Positions 51,003 through 59,772 of a stretch of 64,000 nucleotides of DNA are shown in pieces (the stretch's first letter is position 1; the number at the start of each line of letters is the position of its first letter). Location of the stretch: positions 156,172 through 220,171 of the forward strand of contig NZ_VEEP01000009.1 of assembly GCF_007678455.1 (NCBI RefSeq). Reading direction: 5' to 3'. The DNA comes from Cytobacillus oceanisediminis 2691 (GTDB taxonomy: Bacteria; Bacillota; Bacilli; Bacillales; Cytobacillaceae). The notes under the pieces were generated by a model. The model was not told the origin of the DNA and did no database searches. It worked only from the letters and a program-made list of their open reading frames with translations. Both the position numbers and the translations under genes were made by a program.

Positions 51003-51764
51003 ATGTCCACCAGAAATCAGAATGAGTACCTGCATAAAGCTTCCATGTATGATTTATTGGCGAATTACTATAAATATATTGACCCGAATATGCATGTCAT
51101 GTACTACCATAAACATTTGCGTAACCTGAACAAAGCAGTACAGTTGATGCGTTCCTATAGTGCACCAGTTAGTACACCAAACACTTTACCGTCAATGCTG
51201 CGCTTCTTGCACGCTTCCCCCGGGCTAAAGGCTGTAGATATTTATTTAAATGGCAGCCGGGTACTGCGTGACTTTGAGTATAAAAACAATAGCAGCCATA
51301 TGCAGCTGCAGCCTGGAAAGTATCAGGTTGACATCTATCCTGCAGGAGATAGCGTTTCCACCGTCATCAGCAAAAAAATAACTGTCGACCCAGGAAGGAT
51401 TTACACTGCCGCAATCGCCGGACCTGCCAATAAACTTCAGCTGCTGACATTTGAGGATCACCCGCAAACACCTGTCGGAGAAACGAAAGCAAGATTTATC
51501 CATCTTTCACCAGACGCCCCGGCAGTAGACATAGCCGGAATGAATGGGGATATCATCTTCCCGAATGTATCCTTTAAGCAAGCTACCACATACCTGGCAC
51601 TGACCCCAATGACCATCACACTGGAAGCAAAAATTGCAGGCACCAAAAACACCGTATTGACAATCCCGGATGTCAAACTACTGCCAAATAACGCCTATAC
51701 AATTATTGCTGTTGGGACAGCAAAGGGAGAGCCACCGCTTGAAGTACTTTTATTGCAGGGATGA
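51003..51764 (+). CDS. DUF4397 domain protein
   Basis: A 253-residue protein without signal peptide. Two DUF4397 beta-domains follow a Tyr/His-rich N-terminal segment: MLRFLHASPGLKAVDIYLNG (about 64-83) and ARFIHLSPDAPAVDIAG (about 162-178). ATG 51003 follows AGGAGTGAGGGG. In other Bacillus such proteins are often exported; the absence of a signal here and the sigma-K-like promoter suggest a mother-cell or spore-coat protein, as inference. Confidence 0.8.
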   Translation: MSTRNQNEYLHKASMYDLLANYYKYIDPNMHVMYYHKHLRNLNKAVQLMRSYSAPVSTPNTLPSMLRFLHASPGLKAVDIYLNGSRVLRDFEYKNNSSHMQLQPGKYQVDIYPAGDSVSTVISKKITVDPGRIYTAAIAGPANKLQLLTFEDHPQTPVGETKARFIHLSPDAPAVDIAGMNGDIIFPNVSFKQATTYLALTPMTITLEAKIAGTKNTVLTIPDVKLLPNNAYTIIAVGTAKGEPPLEVLLLQG

Positions 51765-51767
51765 TCC

Positions 51768-51790
51768 TGGCCGGGAGACCGGCCATTCTT
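51768..51790 (+). terminator. Terminator of the DUF4397 gene
   Basis: Stem TGGCCGG / CCGGCCA with a GAGA loop and TTCTTATTT tail, three bases after the stop codon. Confidence 0.8.
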
Positions 51791-51829
51791 ATTTGCTTAT
51801 GAATACTGCAATTCAGCAAAAGTCATGCA

Positions 51830-51855
51830 AAAAGGCGCTCACAAAGAGCACCTTT
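51830..51855 (-). terminator. Terminator of the ypmRS unit
   Basis: Minus-strand imperfect stem AAAGG-GCTC / GAGC-CCTTTTT directly after ypmS. Confidence 0.65.
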
Positions 51856-52440
51856 CTAATCTGCAGGAACCAGCAGTGTAAATTTAATATTGTCTTTCTT
51901 TAAATCAAATTCATTGACACGTACCTTTATATCACTTTTCAGCTTAAGCCGCTGCATCGATACGTATACCCTTTCTTCCTTGGGCTGGATTTCAACAGCT
52001 TCCGGCAAATGGTAGCTGTCCCGAACGAACTTTAACACAGTTGAAACGGGAAGGTTCAATCTTCCAACTGATATTGACCTTTGTTTCAGGATTAAATCTC
52101 CATTTTCCAAAGCCTGCGGTTCGAAGGTCAGCTTCAATTCCAACTCCTGACTGAAGATTGGGATTGTCCCATATAATTCAACTTCATCTGTTAGCAATAC
52201 TTGATATTCAAACTGGCTATTTTTCATTTCTTCTTCTAAATAATGATTGATGACCCTGTTCAAGTCCCGTTTGTTCGTCGATACATGAAAGGCAACATCA
52301 TCCATTGCCGCATTATTTCTGTCAGGCTCTATCTTCGATTCCTCAGCAGGCATTGAGATCAGAATCCAAAAGAGTAAAATCGAAGCTGCAATGAGACCCA
52401 GCAGGATAAAGAATCCTATCTTCCACTTATTTTTCACCAT
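51856..52440 (-). CDS. ypmS: YpmS-like DUF2140 protein
   Basis: A 194-residue protein with one N-terminal transmembrane helix (about 8-29) and an extracellular domain containing FHVSTNKRDLNRVINHYLEEE, characteristic of DUF2140. It follows ypmR by 27 bases. Function unknown; linkage to a lipase-like gene suggests a lipid or envelope role. Confidence 0.87.
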   Translation of the reverse strand: MVKNKWKIGFFILLGLIAASILLFWILISMPAEESKIEPDRNNAAMDDVAFHVSTNKRDLNRVINHYLEEEMKNSQFEYQVLLTDEVELYGTIPIFSQELELKLTFEPQALENGDLILKQRSISVGRLNLPVSTVLKFVRDSYHLPEAVEIQPKEERVYVSMQRLKLKSDIKVRVNEFDLKKDNIKFTLLVPAD

Positions 52441-52467
52441 CAGTCTTTATAACTCCTCTGTTCAATT

Positions 52468-53274
52468 CTATTCATTCAGCGAATCAAGGACCTGTTCATC
52501 CAGCAGTCCATATATCCGATCGGCAATTAATTGGTAACCCCGGTCATTGGGGTGAAAATAATCTGTGTACAAAAGATTCTCTTCATTGTTCAGGAAAATA
52601 TCATGGATGTCCACAAAGAACGCATTCCCGTCCCTCTCCACTATAGAAGTGCTTTCCCCATTCCACTCATCCACTATTAGATTCATTTCATCCACATCTG
52701 CAAACCAATTGTAAAATGGATTATAAAGTCCCACCAACACAATAGGGGCTTTGGGATTTAAATCGCGGATTGATGCGAATATTTCCTGTAGCTGTTCAGC
52801 GAACATCTTCTGTCCGTTTTGGAATTGATCAAGTCTTAGATTGGAAAAATTCTCTTTGACTACCTTCATTAAATCATTACCGCCGATGGTTAAAATGATT
52901 AAGTCGGCTTCCTCTACAGATGATTGCAAGTTTTTATTCTCCAGCCTTTTTAACAGCTGGTCCGTCCTGTTGCCACGAACTCCAAAATTCTCAAAATTAG
53001 CATTCCTGATTGATTTTTCGCTTTCAAGGTCATCTGCAAGATATGGTATATATCCACCAGAATTCGTACTGTCACCGACCCCCTGTGTCAGAGAGTCTCC
53101 GGCAGCAACAATATGCAGCTCCCTTGGAAAAAAAGAATCCGGCAAGGCTTCCTTTATTTCCATCCCTGTTTTCTTCACGTTATTGAAATTCCCTTTTTGC
53201 AGGTTTTCAAACGGATTGCAGGCACCTAAAAAGAAAATCATCAGGACATAAAGTAAGGTGAATTTTTTGAGCAA
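52468..53274 (-). CDS. ypmR: SGNH/GDSL lipase-like lipoprotein YpmR
   Basis: A 268-residue lipoprotein (lipobox FFLGAC, Cys about 19). SGNH blocks: AAGDSLTQGVGD, the Gly block NFGVRGN, TIGGNDLM and DYFHPNDRGYQ. It probably acts outside the membrane as an esterase or lipase. The gene order with ypmQ and ypmS is that of B. subtilis. Confidence 0.9.
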   Translation of the reverse strand: MLKKFTLLYVLMIFFLGACNPFENLQKGNFNNVKKTGMEIKEALPDSFFPRELHIVAAGDSLTQGVGDSTNSGGYIPYLADDLESEKSIRNANFENFGVRGNRTDQLLKRLENKNLQSSVEEADLIILTIGGNDLMKVVKENFSNLRLDQFQNGQKMFAEQLQEIFASIRDLNPKAPIVLVGLYNPFYNWFADVDEMNLIVDEWNGESTSIVERDGNAFFVDIHDIFLNNEENLLYTDYFHPNDRGYQLIADRIYGLLDEQVLDSLNE

Positions 53275-53408
53275 TTTTTATCACCTACCTATGAAAAGTA
53301 TAATCATTATAACATTTAATAGCTTTGTTTGTTCATTTGCAGAAGCATGCATTAGGCCCAACCTTTTATTTTAATCTGTGCAATCAGCCGGTGTGGCAGT
53401 CCCGACCG

Positions 53409-53435
53409 CAAAAAAACAGGCCACATAAGCGGCCT
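53409..53435 (-). terminator. Terminator of the sco gene
   Basis: Minus-strand stem AGGCC / GGCCT with an 8-base loop and seven T residues. Confidence 0.8.
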
Positions 53436-54012
53436 ATTGAAGTGTTTTAATATCTTCGACGATCTGATCAAAAGGTACTTCTTTCAGACCTGTATAATAC
53501 TTCCTCATTACTCCTTCTTGGTCAATCAGATAGAAGTCAGTTCCATGAATGACCTGGTCTCCTTCTTCAGGTTTCTTAACAAGGGCTTTAAAGCTTTCAA
53601 GCGCAAATTTTTCTATTTCTTCCTGGCTGTAACCAGTCAGGAATGACCAATTGCTGAAATCCACATTGAACTTCTGGCCATATTCTTTAAGAACTTCGGG
53701 CTTATCGACAGTTGGATCGACACTGAATGATACAATTTCTACATTCTCTAGCTTTTCTTCCTTGATCATATCCTGAAGTTTGGCCATATTAGCAGTCATC
53801 GGCGGACAAACATCCGCACAGTTCGTGAAAACGAAATCCGCAACCCATACTTTCCCTTTTAAATCTTTTTTGCTAAGCTGTTCACCATCTTGATTCGTAA
53901 ATGTAAAATCCTCAATCGGATAATTTACCTCATCCTTTAATCCGCTGTTTCCACAGGCAGCTGCAAAAACCGCAACAGCAGCCATCATGATCAGCAAAAG
54001 TCCCTTCTTCAC
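53434..54012 (-). CDS. ypmQ: SCO1/SenC-type copper-binding lipoprotein (BsSco/YpmQ)
   Basis: A 192-residue thioredoxin-fold lipoprotein needed for CuA assembly of cytochrome c oxidase. The copper motif is CxxxC in TNCADVCPPM, with the third ligand His in DQVIHGTDFYL. GTG 54012 is preferred because AGGTGA lies five bases before it and a lipoprotein signal (AAAC) follows; the longer frame has an unlikely N-terminus. Confidence 0.92.
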   Translation of the reverse strand: MKKGLLLIMMAAVAVFAAACGNSGLKDEVNYPIEDFTFTNQDGEQLSKKDLKGKVWVADFVFTNCADVCPPMTANMAKLQDMIKEEKLENVEIVSFSVDPTVDKPEVLKEYGQKFNVDFSNWSFLTGYSQEEIEKFALESFKALVKKPEEGDQVIHGTDFYLIDQEGVMRKYYTGLKEVPFDQIVEDIKTLQ

Positions 54013-54115
54013 GTTCATCACCTGCATTTTCTTATAATGTCCATATCCAATTTTAGCAGACGAGTTTGAGAGAAGAAAGAAAAAAGATATGAGGAAACTG
54101 TGAAAAGGACGAAAC

Positions 54116-55090
54116 TCAATTTGTTCCATTTTGGCTTTGGGAATTTTTCATTGTAGTGAAAAAGTCTTTGATGAAGTCAGTATAATTAAAGTTAACAGCG
54201 ACTTGATGGACATTAAATTCAGCCTTGCTGACCGTGTCCCTGAAATCTCCAATACTCTGTCCAAATGCCTCTCCGCGATTCACGACAATCTTGACAGGGA
54301 TTTTACGGTAAACGACCATCTCCTCATTCAATAATGCCCATAAAGTAAGAACATCGTGGAGAGGCGCACCTGTCAAATCTGGATTCCGCTTCTTATAAAA
54401 TTTATAGTAGTAATCGTACATGGGCTTTACAAGGCTTCCTACTTTACTACCGATTGATTGATAATATGCATCCAGCTCATCAATAAGCGCAGGTGTCACA
54501 ATGGCGCCGCTGGTGACATTGAGAGGGATGATTTTGACTGGTTTTTTTGCTTGTGCCAGGACAATATTTGCAGCGTAAGGATCACCATAGAAGTTTGCTT
54601 CTGCGACTGGTGTGACATTCCCTGGTTCATTGAAAGCACCACCCATGATGTAAAAATCCTTTACTTTTTTCATGGTCTCAGGATAAAGGATGAACGCAGC
54701 AGCCAGTGATGAAAGCCTGCCGACGTTCACAATCACGATTTCATCTGGATTTTTTTCGATGATTTCCTGGATGCCATGAAAGTTTTCAAGTGTAGCATCC
54801 ACTTCAAAATCAGGAATGATAGGGCCAAGCCCTTCAACGCCATGCACATCTGGTACATATTCAGGCGGCTCTCCTGTTAATGGCAATTCTGCGCCAGCGA
54901 AGGCAGGAATATCATGTCTTCCTGTCAGCTCCTGCAAATAGGCGGCATTCCGGAGCGCATCCTGTTTTGATACATTCCCGTAATCCGCCACTACGCCCAG
55001 CATATCAATTTCCTTGTTGAAAAAAGCATATAATACAGCAATATTATCATCAACTCCAAAATCGCTAAAGAACAGCACCTTTTTCGCCAA
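54116..55090 (-). CDS. Nucleoside hydrolase
   Basis: A 324-residue IU-NH family protein that cleaves nucleosides to base and ribose. The calcium-binding motif DxDxxxDD reads FxDxxxDD here (SDFGVDDNIAVLYAF): the catalytic-site Asp10, Asp14 and Asp15 remain but the first Asp is Phe. The C-terminal Asp is in PLHDVLTLWALL. The variant may alter specificity. Ends shortly before ypmQ begins. Confidence 0.85.
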   Translation of the reverse strand: MAKKVLFFSDFGVDDNIAVLYAFFNKEIDMLGVVADYGNVSKQDALRNAAYLQELTGRHDIPAFAGAELPLTGEPPEYVPDVHGVEGLGPIIPDFEVDATLENFHGIQEIIEKNPDEIVIVNVGRLSSLAAAFILYPETMKKVKDFYIMGGAFNEPGNVTPVAEANFYGDPYAANIVLAQAKKPVKIIPLNVTSGAIVTPALIDELDAYYQSIGSKVGSLVKPMYDYYYKFYKKRNPDLTGAPLHDVLTLWALLNEEMVVYRKIPVKIVVNRGEAFGQSIGDFRDTVSKAEFNVHQVAVNFNYTDFIKDFFTTMKNSQSQNGTN

Positions 55091-55143
55091 AACGAAGCAC
55101 CCCCTTGTAAAATTATATTGAAAGGGTTGAAAATAATGGCAAA

Positions 55144-55174
55144 AAAGTAAAAAGCCCTGAATTTTACTCAGGAC
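55144..55174 (-). terminator. Terminator of the orphan kinase gene
   Basis: Minus-strand stem GTCCTGA / TCAGGGC (one G-T pair) followed by TTTTTACTTTTTT, overlapping the stop codon. Confidence 0.8.
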
Positions 55175-56789
55175 CTTCTGTTAGGATCGGGACCAATATC
55201 TCAAAAGTGGTTCCCTCTCCTTTGATACTGGACACTTTAATTTGACCTTTCATCCGTTCTACAATCTGGTAACATACCATCAATCCCATGCCAGTTCCCC
55301 GCTCCTTTAATGAATAAAAAGCCGTTCCCAGCCTTGAGAGCTCCTCAGCCGTCATCCCAACCCCTGTATCCTTGATTATGAAGACACCATAATCGCCCTG
55401 TTTTTCAACGGTCAAACTGAGCTTTCCTCCGTCATCCATTGCCTCGATTCCATTTTTCAGGATATTGATCAGCACCTGTTTTAATTCGCTCTTGTTACCT
55501 TTGATTTTCACGGGCTCCTTTATATCGGTGTGCAGGGATATATTCTTGGACATCATCGCATAAGAGCTCATTAGATCCATTACCTGCTCAGCCAAGTCTT
55601 TTCCTTCGATGGTTTCCAGCTTCCCTACATCAGGTTTTGCCAGGCTTAAATAATCATTGATGATCGTTTCCGCCCTGTTCAATTCTTCAATCATCAGTTT
55701 TAAATATGTATGCTCTTCTTCACTCATGTCCTTAGCGAGGAAAATTTGCAGGAATCCTTTCACTACCGTCATGGGGTTCCTGATTTCATGGGCAACAGAA
55801 GCAGCAAGCTGGCCGATTGCGTTCATCTTTTCAGCACGCTGGAGCTCTTGCTGCAGCTTGGTCCGTTCAAAAATATCCTCTATTGTGTTAATTGCTTCCT
55901 CAAGCAAAATCGATTCATTCTCTTCGAGAGAAGACTGTCCCAGTTCTCTTGATGCAGCTGATACACTTTTGAATAGCTGAGAAAGCTGGGAAGCCATCTC
56001 ATTAAACTGTTCACTCAATATACTCAATTCAGACTGGTCGCGGACAGGCAGCTGTACAGTAAAATTGCCGGAACTGATTTCCTTTATGCCATAAAACAAG
56101 TCATCTACAGGTTTCATCACCTTTTTGAGGCCCCAATTCAAAATGATATAAACCGCAACTAAAATGGCGGACATCTGGACTATTAACAGGAAAAGGATTT
56201 CCATCTGATTTTGCCTGATGATCGTTGCCTCTGCATCTATCCCCAGAATCGCGACTACTTTCCCGCTATTATCCATGATAGGGGCAAAGGATGAAACCCA
56301 TGATCCATACTGGTCCGAGAAAATATCTGTACTTGTCACCTTATGCTGATCCCGGCTGGCGCGAAAAGCACTTAGAAATTGATCACCTGCGTCGTAAAAC
56401 ATCTGAGACCCAAAGGAATAATCGCGATAAATGTCAGATGCGGCGAGGATGTATACTTTTTGGTTCTGGTATTCATCAGGCAGTATGACATACGCTCCGA
56501 GGAAAGAAGCACTTTTCTCTCCGACCATGGTCAATATTTTCTCAAGCCGCTCGCTTGATTGGTTTGTCTCATTCCTGAGAGGTTCTGCATTTTTTATATC
56601 ATCCGGGTCAATTGTCGATGACCAAAGCCCCGCAACCCCCTCAACCTTGTCAGCCATTTGGTCTTTCAACTGTTTAGACTGGAGGTAAAAACTTGTCCCC
56701 ATAATCGAAACGACTACAACTGTTGTAATCATATAAGAAAACATCCATACTTTATTGAATATTGAAAGGTTTTTTAGATTGAATTTCAT
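55164..56789 (-). CDS. Orphan sporulation-type sensor histidine kinase
   Basis: A 541-residue kinase with TM1 (about 15-36), a dCache-like extracellular domain, TM2 (about 195-220), HAMP, and the H-box ASVAHEIRNPMTVVKGFLQ. The HEIRNPxTxxKGFLQ signature is that of the KinA-KinE group that feed the Spo0 phosphorelay. HATPase motifs NILKNGIEAM, DTGVGM and GTGMGLMV are intact. No response regulator is adjacent, which fits a phosphorelay input kinase. Confidence 0.87.
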   Translation of the reverse strand: MKFNLKNLSIFNKVWMFSYMITTVVVVSIMGTSFYLQSKQLKDQMADKVEGVAGLWSSTIDPDDIKNAEPLRNETNQSSERLEKILTMVGEKSASFLGAYVILPDEYQNQKVYILAASDIYRDYSFGSQMFYDAGDQFLSAFRASRDQHKVTSTDIFSDQYGSWVSSFAPIMDNSGKVVAILGIDAEATIIRQNQMEILFLLIVQMSAILVAVYIILNWGLKKVMKPVDDLFYGIKEISSGNFTVQLPVRDQSELSILSEQFNEMASQLSQLFKSVSAASRELGQSSLEENESILLEEAINTIEDIFERTKLQQELQRAEKMNAIGQLAASVAHEIRNPMTVVKGFLQIFLAKDMSEEEHTYLKLMIEELNRAETIINDYLSLAKPDVGKLETIEGKDLAEQVMDLMSSYAMMSKNISLHTDIKEPVKIKGNKSELKQVLINILKNGIEAMDDGGKLSLTVEKQGDYGVFIIKDTGVGMTAEELSRLGTAFYSLKERGTGMGLMVCYQIVERMKGQIKVSSIKGEGTTFEILVPILTEGPE

Positions 56790-56936
56790 ATTTTCATGGT
56801 CACTTTCCGTTCCATCAAGAGTGAATAGTTAAAAACATTCGACATTTTTTTATGATTTCCTGTATGCTTCAATAACTTTACTGACCGAATTTATAATATT
56901 AAAACTGCCTTTGTCGAGTTTGGTTTTAGCTGGAAT

Positions 56937-56969
56937 GCAAAAAGGCCTGTGATTCAGGGTCCCAGGCCG
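56937..56969 (-). terminator. Terminator of degV
   Basis: Minus-strand stem GGCCTG / CAGGCC with a structured loop and a TTTTT tail, about 20 bases after degV. Confidence 0.75.
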
Positions 56970-56989
56970 TATCACATTCTTTATGTAAT

Positions 56990-57832
56990 TCACTCGAAGT
57001 AATACATGAAGCCGATTGCGCCGGGGCCAGTATGGGTGCTGACGATGGGCGTTGTGTCTTCAATGGTAAAATGGTCATAGCCTGAACTTTCGAAGACAGC
57101 TTCCTTAATCTTTTCAGCGAGGCTTAACCCCTCCGCATGGACCAACCCTACCCCTTTTATGATTTTCCCTTCAGTATCTTCAGTAAATTGTTTTTTTAGA
57201 TATTTAACGACTTGGGAATGACTTCTTGCTTTAGATACAGGAGTGTATTCTCCACCTTCCAGTGAGGCAATCGGCTTTATATTCAACAATGACCCAATCA
57301 TCGCTTTTCCTTTACCGATCCTTCCGCCCTTTACAAGGTTTTCAAGTGTATCAACGACAACAAATAAGCGAGTCTGTTTTCTTACTGTATCCAGTCTTGT
57401 CAAAATCTCATCTACTGACTTCCCGGCGGCTGCCATTCGAGCTGCCTCAAGTACCTGAAAAGCCAATCCTTTCGAAATGAACCGGGAGTCCACCACATTC
57501 ACTTTCGCACTGGACATCTGGGCAGCGCTTTCTGCCGAGCGTACTGTACCGCTCATCCCGCCTGTCATATGGATCGAGATAATTTCATATCCATCCGCAG
57601 CAAGCTCGTCATACAACTTGAGGAATTCGCCAGCAGGAGGCTGCGAACTTTTTGGCAGCTCAGAAGAAGCCTTCATCTTCTCCATGAATTCACCTGGACT
57701 GATGTCCACCCGGTCCAGATAATTTTCTCCATCAATTGAAATGGATAACGGGACTACGATGATATCCCATTTCTTAATGGTCTCATCATTCAAATCACAA
57801 GTAGAATCCGTTACTATTTTAATTTTAGCCAT
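56990..57832 (-). CDS. degV: DegV family fatty-acid-binding protein
   Basis: A 280-residue two-domain DegV protein (IVTDSTCDLNDE start, SSQPPAGEFLKLYDEL, HTGPGAIGFMYY end). Members bind a fatty acid and deliver it to fatty acid kinase FakA (FakB role). Several DegV paralogues are usual in Bacillus; which one this is cannot be decided, so degV is used as the family name. Confidence 0.88.
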   Translation of the reverse strand: MAKIKIVTDSTCDLNDETIKKWDIIVVPLSISIDGENYLDRVDISPGEFMEKMKASSELPKSSQPPAGEFLKLYDELAADGYEIISIHMTGGMSGTVRSAESAAQMSSAKVNVVDSRFISKGLAFQVLEAARMAAAGKSVDEILTRLDTVRKQTRLFVVVDTLENLVKGGRIGKGKAMIGSLLNIKPIASLEGGEYTPVSKARSHSQVVKYLKKQFTEDTEGKIIKGVGLVHAEGLSLAEKIKEAVFESSGYDHFTIEDTTPIVSTHTGPGAIGFMYYFE

Positions 57833-57995
57833 AATATCACATCCCTATCAAAAAACACTATTACTATTATACCTATTCGTCATAACAATTTAAAATATTT
57901 GCTTGCTCTCCTATGACTCTGCACCCTTTTTATATGTTCACCCCGAGTGAAATTTCTCGTATTCCACCCATACCGGCAGGCAGAACTGCAAAAAG

Positions 57996-58024
57996 AACAA
58001 AAGCGCCCTTCGAGGAGGCGCTTC
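57996..58024 (-). terminator. Terminator of ypmP
   Basis: Minus-strand stem AAGCGCC / GGCGCTT with TTTTGTTC tail. Confidence 0.8.
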
Positions 58025-58036
58025 AAAAATAAATCT

Positions 58037-58288
58037 TCAGGCGTTATTTTTCAATTCGGCAGATTTGAACAGCTGCTCATAATCCGGCCATTTCATGACT
58101 CTCTTTAAATACTCTTTGAACGAATAAAACTTTTTTGCGTTTCTTTCCTGATAGATTGCTGTAATAAAAGTTTGCAAACGGACTTGGATCATAAAATAAA
58201 AAGAACTCTCTTCTTCCAACACAGGAATTTCCACGACTTTAACCTTCTGTCCAACAACATTTTTGAACTCCAGGCTTTTGAATAACAA
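58037..58288 (-). CDS. ypmP: YpmP-like DUF2535 protein
   Basis: An 83-residue protein (LFKSLEFKNVVGQKVKVVEIPVLEE) starting at TTG 58288 after GAGGA. It resembles B. subtilis YpmP in length and position near ilvA and ypmQRS. The function is unknown. Confidence 0.75.
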   Translation of the reverse strand: MLFKSLEFKNVVGQKVKVVEIPVLEEESSFYFMIQVRLQTFITAIYQERNAKKFYSFKEYLKRVMKWPDYEQLFKSAELKNNA

Positions 58289-58460
58289 AATATCAATCCT
58301 CTTTTATCCCCGTTTGTTTATATTATACCTTAAATACTGGTCGAAATGTGTCTGTTTGCGCTGAATTCAAAAAAAATTAACACATTTCCCTTTAAATATT
58401 CACAACCTTAAAAGCCGTTATATTTCCGGCATGTTAGGCAGCACATATACAAAAGACAAA

Positions 58461-58484
58461 AAAAAGTATGGGGATGCCCACACG
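58461..58484 (-). terminator. Terminator of tatC
   Basis: Minus-strand stem GTGTGGG / CCCATAC with a CATC loop (one G-T pair) and a run of eight T residues. Confidence 0.85.
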
Positions 58485-58526
58485 TTTTTAAGACTATTTT
58501 TCTATTGATCCTTATTAGCTCATATG

Positions 58527-59291
58527 TTAAAAGGAGGTTTCCTCATCATCCATATCTCCATATTTCTCCTGCCACTCTTTTTCCTTCTTAAGCTTCCGTC
58601 TGTATACCACTTTAGACAAGTTGATGCTGACCTCATACAATAACAGCAGCGGAATCGTCACCAGTATATCTGACATGAAATCCGGAGGTGAAATAACTAC
58701 TGAGATGACAACCAATATGAAGTATGCATACTTTCTGACTTTCACTAAAACATAGGGATTTATGACCCCAAGTGAGGTCAGGAACATTACGACAACTGGC
58801 AGCTCGAACAGCACTCCGAACGGGATTGTCATATTCATGATGAACTTGAAATACTTTTCCGCTGTAAAATTTGTGACCAGCATGTCCCCGCTCAATTCGA
58901 CCAGGAAACTAAGTACTGTAGGAAAAATCACGAAATAGCCAAAAGCAAGACCAACGATAAATAAGATGAACAACGCCGGGATGTACGAAAGGGAAAGTTT
59001 CCGTTCAATTGGTCTGAGAGCCGGTTTGACGAACAGCCATATTTGTACAGCCAGTACCGGTATCGTACCAGCAATAGCGATGATCGTAGCGATCATGAAA
59101 TAAATCCAGATTATATCGCTGGGCCCCAGGACTATTAACTTTACGTCCAAATCCCGGACAAAGAAATGATATATGTCTTTGACAAAATAAAAGCCTAAGC
59201 CAAAGAAAATAATGAAGGCAACAGCAGAAACAATCAGCCTGTTCCTCAGCTCATCAAGATGATCCACCAGATTTAATTCTTTATCTTCCAT
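58527..59291 (-). CDS. tatC: Twin-arginine translocase subunit TatC
   Basis: A 254-residue six-helix protein with the signal-recognition start LVDHLDELRNRL (about 7-18), the conserved Glu in the third loop and the FAYFVIFPTVLSF region. It pairs with TatA encoded 105 bases upstream. It exports folded proteins. Confidence 0.95.
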   Translation of the reverse strand: MEDKELNLVDHLDELRNRLIVSAVAFIIFFGLGFYFVKDIYHFFVRDLDVKLIVLGPSDIIWIYFMIATIIAIAGTIPVLAVQIWLFVKPALRPIERKLSLSYIPALFILFIVGLAFGYFVIFPTVLSFLVELSGDMLVTNFTAEKYFKFIMNMTIPFGVLFELPVVVMFLTSLGVINPYVLVKVRKYAYFILVVISVVISPPDFMSDILVTIPLLLLYEVSINLSKVVYRRKLKKEKEWQEKYGDMDDEETSF

Positions 59292-59364
59292 ACCAATCCC
59301 CTGCCAATTCCATTTGCTGCATTTCCAATTTCATAATCAAGACTGTAAACTTCAGCCTCCGAAA

Positions 59365-59398
59365 GAAAAAGGGGTAAGACAAAAGCATCTTACACCCT
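59365..59398 (-). terminator. Terminator between tatA and tatC
   Basis: Minus-strand stem GGGTGTAAGA / TCTTACCCC with an 8-base loop and TTTTTCTTT tail, overlapping the tatA stop. It may lower tatC relative to tatA, matching the excess of TatA in the complex. Confidence 0.7.
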
Positions 59399-59600
59399 AT
59401 TTAGTGACTTTCGTAATTTCCTTTTTTTCATCTTCGAATTCTTCCATAACATCACTTGTCAATTCGCGAGTTGATTTCTTGAATTCACGAAGTGTCTGGC
59501 CAAATGCACGTCCAATCTCAGGAAGTTTCTTTGGTCCAAAGATAATGAGGGCTAAGACAAGGATTAAAATCAATCCAGGAACTCCGATGTTTGATAACAT
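59397..59600 (-). CDS. tatA: Twin-arginine translocase subunit TatA
   Basis: A 67-residue protein with a single N-terminal helix, the hinge [22 protein letters not shown] and a charged tail. ATG 59600 follows AAAGGAGATG by six bases; the earlier in-frame starts lack sites. Confidence 0.94.
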   Translation of the reverse strand: MLSNIGVPGLILILVLALIIFGPKKLPEIGRAFGQTLREFKKSTRELTSDVMEEFEDEKKEITKVTK

Positions 59601-59772
59601 ATCAACATCTCCTTTTTCATATTGTAAATCTACTATGATTATAGTACTTTTCATCCACAAAGTGGAGGAATGCTGCGAAAGTTCATAAGAAATTCACAAA
59701 GGGCACAGTGTGCCAACTAATTGTGACATTTCCTATTCTATAACATTTGTCCTCAATTATCTATTATTAATG

